Notes under the pieces: model-generated
Databases searched by the model: none
What the model saw: the letters and a program-made list of their open reading frames with translations, nothing else
What the model was told of the DNA's origin: nothing
In this document: in pieces, positions 9,061-18,492 of the stretch
How positions within the stretch are numbered: the stretch's first letter is position 1
Layout of the letters: each line of letters begins with the position of its first letter
Program-made: the position numbers and the translations under genes
Source: Oscheius dolichura
Taxonomy: Eukaryota > Nematoda > Chromadorea > Rhabditida > Rhabditidae
Direction: 5' to 3'
Assembly (NCBI GenBank): GCA_932521035.1
Contig: OW051495.1
Coordinates: 5,022,001-5,086,000, forward strand
Length of the DNA stretch: 64,000 nt

Positions 9061-9470
9061 TTATATGTTTGTCGCGAGGCGTTGACATCTAAGTAAGCCA
9101 AAATAATTATCATAATTGTTCCTACTATATGCTGTTTGAGGGGGAAGATACTCGGGGCGATCATAGGGAATACCGTAATGCTCGGCTTGAACAATCCTCT
9201 TATTTGCGTAGTGTATTAAGTTGTAGATTTCTTCACGATTCACGAGCTAAAGAAAGATCTTGAAAATATTTTTGTACTTGCTTCTCTGTTGGCTCGAAAC
9301 TTCTCCCTTATTTCGTGTAAAATATCTTCACGTTCTACAGCTGTTCTAGATGGGTCTTTTGCATGCCAGTTCCTAGCTAAATAAATCCCGTTAGTAAGAG
9401 TCAAACACTTACCCAATTTAAAGAGACGTTTGTATAAATTTATGACGGCAATCTTTGTTTCCGCTGCCAT
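9061..9470 (-). CDS. LYRM1: LYR-motif protein LYRM1
   Basis: Small LYR-family protein; members bind the mitochondrial acyl carrier protein and help assemble respiratory or iron-sulfur complexes. The start MAAETKIAVINLYKRLFKLG has the LYR-type LYK motif, followed by NWHAKDPS, EREDILHEIREKFRANRE, then IVQAEHYGIPYDRPEYLPP, which matches the LYRM1-specific HYKIPYPRPIHLPP block. Exon 2 follows a GC-AG intron (donor GAA|GCAAGT), the accepted consensus for GC donors; a GT donor cannot keep the frame. It is the gene directly upstream of EEF2KMT (35-bp gap) in a minus-strand cluster. Confidence 0.88.
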
Positions 9471-9686
9471 ACACTACCAATAAACAACTGTAGTCGAGTT
9501 ACAACGTCGAATCTAAATTACTTAATTATAGGTAGCATCTTTGAAATTAGATGTCTCATATTAGCTTTCAAAGAGAATGAATATGGATAATCCAGAATGG
9601 ACGACTAACAGAAACATTGTAGAAGCTTTATTTTCTCTTTGATAGTGTAGATTTAATAGTTCGCCGAAGAAATTGTTTATTTGTAT

Positions 9687-10043
9687 TTAAACTTTTAGGG
9701 CGTAGCCTGCAATCCGGTCAACAGCAAACTGATATTTATCTAACAAAACATACCATCCTTGGGGTCCCATAAGCTGTGCACGTTCTTTAGCCAGTTTTGC
9801 TTCTAGAATAAGTTGTTTCTTTGCCTAAAGGTTTTTAGTTTTGCAAACATACTCAAACCAAACCTTCTCTTGTAGTTCTATATTTGTAATGTTTTGTCCG
9901 TCATTAGATTGACCAGCAGCTCCTTCAAAATTTGGCTTCTGGTTACTCTTTGATTCATTTGACGATATATATTCAGCTTTCCGTATTTTGTTCAATAAAT
10001 TCTGCTCTTTAACTTTTTTTGCTGAGCTACTCTTTGTTGACAT
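9687..10043 (-). CDS. Small lysine-rich coiled-coil protein, unknown
   Basis: Two exons joined by a 39-nt GT-AG intron encode about 105 residues: MSTKSSSAKKVKEQNLLNKI, a polar stretch, a helix LQEKAKKQLILEAKLAKERA, and a conserved-looking end GPQGWYVLLDKYQFAVDRIA before the stop. No signal peptide or membrane segment. I do not recognise the family. It lies between IQSEC and LYRM1 on the same strand with gaps of 440 and 216 bp, so it may belong to the same operon-like cluster. Confidence 0.65.
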
Positions 10044-10483
10044 AACTCTAAACTTTTACAATTTTTCCTAGGTACAATAAGCAGTATTCGGAGGATGTAA
10101 AACACCATATACCTTTGTTTACAAAATGACTTTGCTAGGTTTTATTTATTCATATTATAGTAAAACAATCTATCCTATATAGTACAAAATCGTAAAACAA
10201 TGATCAATACAAAAGTAAAAAATGGCAAGACAAATGAATTAATACGATATCTTCAACTTTTGTGTTAAGTTATACAAACCCTTGAAATTAAGTGAATTAC
10301 TGTGATATCGAAAAACAATAACCGTTAGTGACTATGCATTGAGCGAAGAACTGAGCACACGATTAGAAAGGACTAGAGAATGAAAAAGCAGTATGTATAG
10401 CCATTTCTTGCGAAATGGTGCATTCTTCAAATTATTTACAGAAAAAAATCTGAAACTTGCCAAAATATCAAACATGAGAAAGG
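10044..10483. other. AT-rich spacer, likely IQSEC 3' UTR
   Basis: About 440 bp of AT-rich sequence downstream of the IQSEC stop. No gene, RNA or repeat stands out. Confidence 0.4.
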
Positions 10484-13400
10484 CTAGGAAGAACTTTCAA
10501 AAGTTTCCTCCACAACGCCCGAATCGAGACTATTAAATGAGAGTCGCCGTGTAGGTGGGTGGTTATCCATTTCCGGAAGCCCGCTATCTCGTTGATTATC
10601 GGTGCGAAGCTTGTCCAACTCTAATTCCAATCGAACTTCATCCATTTGCTCGGATTCTTTTATAGATTCTACAACGTCTGCCACAAATCGCCGTCTGAAA
10701 AAGAACCTTTTTGTTTGGGCAAACAACAGGGAATTTTTGAATAAAATTAAATAAAGTAATAAGCTGAAACATAAATCCCACCTATCATCTATGTTTCTAG
10801 CATTGAAATGTATTTGTTCTTTTTGAGGTGTTGTAACTGTTAGCCCGTATTCATAAAAAGTGGTCTGAATGATATTACAACGAAACTAACGGTCTTACCG
10901 AAAAATCATTAACACGAGCGCCGAGCAGCGAGGAATGACTCTTCAAGGTGTAAATAGTATTTGCAACGCCGCTGCTCTTCCGCTCACTGCTTTTTGCAAT
11001 AACTAGCATGTCATTAAACAAGAAAACATCTCTTTCATGGCGATTTTTTGCTTGTTTCTTTAGTGGATCATTAATTTGTTGTAATCGACAGTAGCATACT
11101 AGGCGACGTTGCATCTCCGTCAATAACTGCAATAGAAAAAAAAAATAAAATTAAAAATGATTAGACTAACTGGTTTATCTTTTCCTACAATTGCGTTATC
11201 AACCCGTCTGACCTGAGCTACATGGTCATCTCCCGGAAGAAACTCGTCTAACTTGACACGGTCATATATGCCTTCCAACAGTTGTCTGATAAAGTATTAT
11301 TTTTAAAAAAACGTTTTTGCTTCTCACCTATTAAAATCATAACCTTCTTTTTCTGATGAAATTTTATCCTGGCCTCGAAGATTTCTTATAAAATCGTCTT
11401 TTTTCATTCGAGCAAAGTTCTAAAAATATATTCAAAGTAAAAAAGAATGTCTACTTTGAGGTTCGGCGAATGCAGATCTGTATTCAGCATAATAATTGCG
11501 AATGCGAGAAGATGAACAGAATCTACACCTCCTCGAAAAGCAGATGCCCGCTTAGGATTACACTTACAATAATGTATGGAAAAGGCCTATAGTTTTTTAA
11601 ATATTACATTATAAAATGGAAATAACACCTACCTGTAATACTCGATCAATTTTTTCTGTTTCTTTCGGCAAAATAAAGTATTGAAAAGCTTTTCTTAGCG
11701 CAATATCTACTTCCAGACCTCTTAATTCGACTAATGCCATAAAGTATCTAAAATACAAATGTATTGTGTTTAGACAAAGAAATACTTCAATACACAGCTG
11801 TGGAAGGTAGAATGTAACGTGCCAATATACTCCCCTATCATTTGTTTGCTCAAACCTCTTCTACCGAAAAGGATTTTGGCCACTGAATCAGGAGAGTCAT
11901 TGGTGAATCCCCAACTTGTAAGAAGAAATACACCTCTTTCTGGTTTCCTGAAAGCGCTTACATTACAACAGTAAATTACAAACAAAAATAGCACTCGATA
12001 AAAGCCTACTTGTTGAAAAAATTAAGTGCTATTCTGTACTGCCGCTTGCGTTCTTGCTCAGTCAATGGGGGACGAACCACTTTCGCAGGAGGAGATCTGA
12101 ATAGTTCCATGAAGAATATAAACAATCTTGTATTGCAACCAAAAATTAAAATGTTCAAAACGTACTCTCTAACTAAGTGGCGCTCCAGACGAGGAAGACT
12201 ATTTGAGTGGGTAGAGCTTTGTGCAGCTAAAGATGTTCGCGGAACCCAGACAACAGGTGACTGGTGACTAATATCTGGGCAAAACCTTCTTTGAAGAAGT
12301 CTAGGCGACATTAGACTATCTGAAAATAATAATGAAAAAAATAATAATACAAAATGGAAATGTGTACCATATCTTTTTTGCTGATTTTGAAACCCAAAAC
12401 AAGGATGAATGACATTTAGGAAATCCTATATAAATGCTTAAGGCCATGTGCGCGAGCGGAATATCACTTGAAGGCATTTGAACAATTAATGACAGCCAAG
12501 AGGCCAGCATTATGAATTGCTGAAGTGACTACGAGTATATAATTCCAGCTACTTTAGTCAAGTATCTATTCAGCATGCTTCCTTTTGCTTACCTAATTCG
12601 AAAATAGTGTAAATTGCAATCTAAAACTCAGCGCAGTTATTTAATAAATAAGATTATTTGTAATACCTATTATGCTCCGATTTAAGGGATTTGGAGACGG
12701 TGATGGTGGTGCTCGGTCCTTGCGAATTTCTTGGTTTTGAAATGTTTGAGCTTTCAGCTGCGCCGAGAGACTTGTTGCCGGATACCTAGAAATAAGCTCG
12801 ACGTTATTGACAAACAAATTCCACATTCAAAATGAACTTTCTTATTTACAAACGCATGCGTACATTTTTTACTGAAATTGGGGGCTAAGAGGCACAACGT
12901 AATGAAGTAAACAGAGATGAAAGGCTTGCGCGTTCCCTAAACAGCTGTCAAATTTCGACGTGTGTCAACGGAATCAGTATGCACACAGATGGCCACAGAC
13001 CATAAGCTTATTTTGCGATAGGCAATTATTTGTGTGTGACAAAGATTTCAAATGCTAATTTTATAATGAAAAAAACATAGAAAAGTTGTTTAGGTTAGTC
13101 TGTGAAACGGCACAATACCTGTATGATGAAGGCATATTTACAGAACAATTATGAGCATTGTTGTTAGGAAGTGGTATCCTGCAAAAATGGTAAGCATTCA
13201 TTGTAGAATATGTTATTTGAAAAAAAAAATCCTACCTTGTTATGTTGTTTATTTTCGTTTTCTGTTTCCAACAATTTCGCAACTTGTACTCTCTGTATGC
13301 TCTTTGAATTATAGCAGCTGCTTGATGAGCCTTTTCTCGTCCTCCGTATTTTTTTTCAATTACCTGCAAAGGGTTTTTTGAAATCAAAGATTGGTTAAGC

Positions 13401-13987
13401 AATGGGTCGGCAACTGCCTATGTTGCTTTTGAAATACGCAGGATTATTTTATTTTTGAAATGAACGTTGCCAAATGCGAAACTGGAAAGTGGATAAACTC
13501 TGGTTTATAAGAACTGGAAATGCCTTATACGATCGCCAACCCGAACTGCGCATGGTCGCGTAACCCATAGAATACGACAAGAAGGTCTTTTTACAGAACT
13601 AACCTCTATTTTTCGCCTGAGAAGGTCATCAGAAATTTCATACCCACTATTGCCGAAAACACGGCTGGCACTTGTAACCCCACGCCATTCAGCTAATGAT
13701 GTTCGTCCTGATATTGCCGTCATACTGAATGCCAGTCTCTAAAAAAAGGCTATTTGATTACCAAACATAAGCCAATAAATCTATTAGTAAAACATTATTA
13801 AAAAATCCTTTACAAAACATTTTCTTATTTTTTTGACTAGAATTTCATACAAAATATATATCCTTATAACAGTATTTTGAATACTAAATGTTATATAAAG
13901 AAACTTGATAGATAGCACAAAAACTGCCGTATTATAACAAGGGTATACATTTCGATCAACATCAGGAGCGCGATTACTACTTTGCAT
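10484..13987 (-). CDS. IQSEC: Arf guanine-nucleotide exchange factor, IQSEC/BRAG
   Basis: IQSEC (BRAG) proteins activate Arf GTPases, mainly Arf6, at membranes and synapses. Domains in order: N-terminus MQSSNRAPDVDRNRLAFSMT; IQ motif AAAIIQRAYREYKLRNCW; a proline-serine linker; Sec7 domain starting EQERKRQYRIALNFFNK, KPERGVFLLTSWGFTND and GLSKQMIGEYIGTLHSTF; PH domain with RRLVCYCRLQQINDP and RDVFLFNDMLVIAKS; and a C-terminal helix VADVVESIKESEQM ending in a serine-rich tail. At least ten exons; the intron after the first exon is 210 nt and one at about 12787-13114 exceeds 300 nt, long for this genome. The catalytic glutamate loop falls in the exon near 11450-11580, which I read only partly. 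The start is the ATG opening exon 1. Confidence 0.88.
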
Positions 13988-15254
13988 CCAGGCGCCTAGG
14001 CCATTTTTGCTACTGTTTTGACATTATTTGTAAAGGAGAGAAATAGCCTCAAATCTTCGCACAAAATGTTTCAGTATGGTATACAGTCAACAAAACATTT
14101 CTCTATATATGATGGTGACGTTTCGGTGGCGCTGTTTAAACGGCTTTGCCCCGTCTGACACCTAATCGCCCAATGTATTCATTCATATTTTTCAAAAATG
14201 ACACACCATAATAGATCAAAATAAAATCATTATTACTTTTGCTTGGCAGAGTTGCAAAAACTATTAACGATGAGGACAAAATATTTGAAAATCGAAAATT
14301 ATACAGCAATTTGAATTTATAGTAATTTGTTAGAGAATACTACTTATTGCTGTGAATCAGCTTTTGTCCTCTCATTTACAACAATGAGCATATGATATGA
14401 AAAGCTTGGGAAAGGAAACACGAAATACTTCAGTTTGGAATTTATACTTTAGAAAACGAAAAGAATCAAAATTGTTGTAGATTGCATAGATAAGAGGTAA
14501 AGCAAAATTATAAAACAAACCTGTGCAAATTACGAAAATTTATAAGTAGAGGTGCAACGAGTAGTAGTACATGTCCCGTAGAAGTCGAAAATTCTATAAA
14601 AATCGACTTCAAAGGCTCGCAAACTGTAGCCTTAAAATGAGTTTCATTGATATCAAAGGAAAAGCAAGGAAGACAAGAAATTTGCAATGAACATATGGTA
14701 CAACGAGACATGCCCGGCTGTGATCAATACTCTCATATGATATGTCGCGGCAGAGAGACCAATTGACCCCTCCGACCGATAGAAAGGGGTCTTCACGCAC
14801 ATTAGATTGCCGAGAAAAAATAGCGCCTTTATTTCCCTACACATTAGCAGAAATATACACAATAGCAGATGTCTTTGTCTTTCTTTAGTCTTCTATATGC
14901 AACGCGAAAATTTAGAAGTGCTGTCAGAATAAGAGTACAAAAGGAAACAAAATCCCTATAAGCAATCGGTACCAGGCGAGACAAATCGGTACCAGGCGAG
15001 ACAAATCTGAAACAGGCGAGACAAATCTGAAATGAAATGCCGCTCAAAAGAATAAATTCGATGTTTAGTTTTAGAGGGAGACAAAGGAACCGAAAAAGGC
15101 AACCAACAAATCTTATGGCTCCAATTTTACAGGTGAAGAAATCTCGATGGTTCATGGAAGCAGTAGTCCTATCTCTTCTCAGGCAAGGTTTATTACATTT
15201 GACAACGTTTTATCTCTTTAGTTTTGAAAGGAAATTCTTGGGAAAGTAGAAAGA
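13988..15254. other. 1.3-kb intergenic region
   Basis: Lies upstream of IQSEC and downstream of the innexin, both on the minus strand. AT-rich, with several short open frames that have no domain. The only clear structure is the 20-bp tandem repeat at 14964-15033. A plus-strand frame at 15037-15249 is basic and unrecognised; I do not call it a gene. Confidence 0.4.
14964..15033. repeat. 20-bp tandem repeat, 3.5 copies
   Basis: Units of AATCGGTACCAGGCGAGACA at 14964-14983 and 14984-15003, then AATCTGAAACAGGCGAGACA at 15004-15023 and a partial fourth copy. The first half of the unit changes between copies 2 and 3 while GGCGAGACA stays fixed. Confidence 0.9.
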
Positions 15255-18200
15255 TCAGCATTTTATGCTCACAGATGCTGTAAGTTCGTTGAGATTCAGG
15301 AAAGACCCGTTCTGGTCGTCGAAGAAAGCTCTTCTTTGGCAGATTACACAAAATGTGTTCTGGCGGGCAATAAAGGCATCGGCGGAGGAAGCGAGCCTTC
15401 CTTCCATGACTCTTTCCGGAGAGGCGGCGATTTCCGACCGGTCCCGCCATCCGTCTATAAATATTTTATTTATTGAATCCAGAAAGGAACGTACGCTGTC
15501 CCAGTCTCCATGTTCAGAGCTTTCGGCCTTTTCCTCCACGAGAGGCCGGCCACTTCTTCGAAGAAATATCAACCATAACGCCTCGGTCAACTGAAATCCC
15601 CTTTCTTTAGAGACCTAATTTTGTATAACCTTAGCACAAGTGAGGTTTCCCGCGTGGGAGGCGACCATCTGCAGGATGAAGACCCCGTCCGGTCGGAGGA
15701 ATCTGAAATCTTGTGGTGGGATGTCAAAGAAGTAGGCGAGGGAATCTGCTCGCGCCATAAATTTAACGCCTTGGGCCACGAAGTGCTCGTATTTCACGCG
15801 GGGCAGGTGTTCTCCGAATAGTATCCTCCCTCGTACCTGTCGGTAAAACGCTCGATCTGCTCGGATTCCATGCTGAGGTGTTTGGAGACGAAGGCCCGCC
15901 GGCAGTGGACCGAGCCGAGGGCGCATATCCAAAAGAAGAGATTGAGGAAGGTGATGAGGGACAGCAGCTGGACGGGGGTTGTAGTGGGCGGAGGACGGGA
16001 CTGACCGAGAACCAGAGCCAGAGGAAGATGAAGATCTTCTCGGTGAGCATGTTGATGACCAGGACACACTGCACCGTGTGCCGGTGGACGTTGCCCAGGA
16101 CGCGGATCTCGAAGTCGCAGAGCGTGACTCGCGGGAACTTGCCGGAATCCCGCCATTCGCGGCCCTGAAGGGGAGGAGGACGGTAGGGGGCGGAGAGCTC
16201 ACTTGGCATGCAACACACGGCACTCACAAGGAACACAACGGACGGACAGGCACTGACCATCAGGAGGTCGTAGACGACGTGGGCCCCGAAGAAGGGGTAG
16301 TCGCTCGTATCGAGGAAGGCGTTCAGCACCAGGAACTGGACGACGACGTTGCACAGGTGGAGGACCTTGATGAAGACGTAGACCGTCGACACGTAAGCCC
16401 CGTAGAACTTGCCTGAAGCTGATTACTCGTCCCCCGGCCACATTTCCGTCATCGACCATCACCCCGCAATTGCCGGGCAATTTCTTTTTTGCTAGCCGCC
16501 AGGTAATCATTTGACTGCGATTTGAGCCAGGTGCCAACCCACCGAGGCGGACGACCGCAAAAAGGTAGATGCTCTTCTTCCGCGCCCCGTGGTCGCGCTG
16601 GTACGCGATGGCGTCGTCGATGTGTCGCGCCAGGACGTCGATCGTCTTGTTTCGGACCAGCGGATCCACGTTGTGGTCCTCGCAGGCCATCTGCAGGGCC
16701 AGACTCGCGTTCAGACCGCTCTGCCCGGCCAACATCCTCCAGACGGACGACGGCACATGGAACATCAGGGCCTGAAGGGACGGGTTGCTGTTTGGGAGCG
16801 GAGGGCATCTACGGCGATGGCCAGCATGAAAGGCACCCACTGGTAATAACCGATCTGCTTCCTCTCGCGGTCGTCCAGCCGGTGCGGGATGAGGTCCTGT
16901 AATGTTTTATGGAAGAGGAGCAGCGGCACCTGTCCGGTGTCAACTTGGCCAACCGGGGGCTGACAGGTGACAGGGACAAGTGTTTTTGGACGGCACCCGG
17001 AAGACCCGGATTATCATGGCCTACCCTATGCTCAAGAAATTCATTTCGAAACGGCTTCGGCATTGCCATTTTTTCGCATTTTAAAGGAACAATCAGGGAC
17101 GTAGGCTGGTTACTGTAACAGAGGAAAATTAAAGGAATTCCCAGGAGCCTAGGATTAACTTTTTAGCGTCCTTTTTCTGTTAAACCATTGGCGGGACTAC
17201 CCATTTTCATATGCCGAAAAACGTATTTTTCGGCGATGGGTGAACGTTTTTGGTGTCAATCTGACGAGAATAAATTGCTTGTAAAGGCGTACTATGGCGG
17301 ATTCCGCCAACAAGCCTCAGGCAGCTCCAATTTCGAAAATGGGTAATGCCGCCAATGGCTTAACAGAAAAAAGACGCTAAAAAGTATAGCTAATCCTAGG
17401 TCCCTAGGAGTTCCTTTAAAGGGGGTGAAATCGACCTTTTCAGAAAAAACGGAAAACACCATCAGAATCAGCGTAAAAAACTGAATCGAATGAGCTATGT
17501 TTCAGCCAATTTCCCCTTTTCAGTGAAAAGTATTTCGACAAAACAGAATGAAGTGAGCGCAGTCGTTGCGGGACTACTGCAAAATACTACTTTCATAAAT
17601 AACAGTCGAACTTGAGAAAACGGTGTTCCACGCAGATTTGTAACCTAGTGAGTTGCCAATGCACCATGAAGCACTCTATAGTTCTAGGCGCGGTGAAAAT
17701 AGATAAAGGGATCCTCTTAGGAGAACTCACATTGAAGGGCAGGAAGTAGGTGCCGATACACCAGCCTGAAAATATTGTATTGCTTCATATGCTACCGTAT
17801 CCATAGAATAATTTTCTGCATATTCCTCCATAGGACGGGTGAACTGTGCCGGTACGAAGCATTCCACGGGATGGCCCACTGAAAATGTGTATGAACAAGC
17901 TCATCTCGTGTAGTGCGCGATCATGGAGCAGTTGTGAATTGTGTAACAAGAAGGGGATTATCTGCGAAATCGGCTGGCCCAAGTGTAACGAATGGGCATA
18001 ATTTGAAAACACATAAAGACAGACTATAAATTGCACGTGGCCAGGAGATGGCAGTAATTGACGGCCCGGAGGAGGCTACGAACCGTACTGCTTGGCGGAG
18101 ACGATGACCGCGAACATGAGCACCGCGGTGGACGTGTAGAGGTAGTGGAGCCGGTCCACGAAGTCGTCGTCGACTCTGAGGGCCGATGGCCGGGGAGGAC

Positions 18201-18273
18201 GGAGGACTCACCTGGGTTCGAGGAACCGAAGGGCGCTGGCTAGGAAGTGCATACCCAACCGGAGGCCGACCAT
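15255..18273 (-). CDS. Innexin gap-junction protein
   Basis: Innexins are four-pass membrane proteins that form invertebrate gap junctions. Landmarks: [14 protein letters not shown], then [17 protein letters not shown] and [10 protein letters not shown] (TM1), [13 protein letters not shown] with the conserved extracellular cysteine, the family signature [10 protein letters not shown] (TM2), [29 protein letters not shown] (TM3), [35 protein letters not shown], a TM4 exon, [27 protein letters not shown] and a divergent cytoplasmic tail. Oddities: the join between EEYAENY and GTYFLPFN is one base out of frame with the only GT-AG pair available, and the next intron is about 0.8 kb and holds a MITE. 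Codon third positions are nearly all G or C. Divergent from the PLC gene. Confidence 0.88.
17133..17415. mobile_element. MITE with TTAA target duplication
   Basis: Arms of about 78-81 bp at the two ends are inverted copies at roughly 85% identity; both begin AGGAA(T/C)TCC and share CCTAGGATTA, TTTTTAGCGTC and CCATTGGCGG. The element is flanked by TTAA at 17129-17132 and 17416-17419, the target used by piggyBac-type elements. No protein is encoded. It lies in the long intron of the innexin gene. Confidence 0.85.
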
Positions 18274-18274
18274 A

Positions 18275-18378
18275 TCTCGGGTCACTTGAGTCGAAGGGAT
18301 CCGCCGGGACACATAGGCACCTGAAGAGCTCTTTGGCTGGGGTGGCAGGAGGTCGAAGGAGCTGATGGAACTGGCTCC
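18275..18378. repeat. 104-bp duplicated segment, copy 2
   Basis: Matches 2326-2429 at 102 of 104 positions. It abuts the proposed innexin start codon and lies in the 219-bp gap between the divergent innexin and PLC genes, so it is either leader, promoter or an N-terminal extension of the innexin, whose frame stays open through it. Confidence 0.9.
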
Positions 18379-18492
18379 CCCACCTCCTCCTTCGGCCTCT
18401 AGCAGCCAGGAGTGGCAGAGGCAGACAGGCCAGGGCAGCTGGCGGGAGTGGCCGGGCAGGGACGCATAGGGCCAAACACAAATTCGGAGGCG

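Noticed and set aside
15763-17069. Long open frames on both strands across the innexin exons (100-210 codons)
   Set aside because: They are out of frame with the conserved innexin peptides and exist because GC-rich codons remove stops in other frames.
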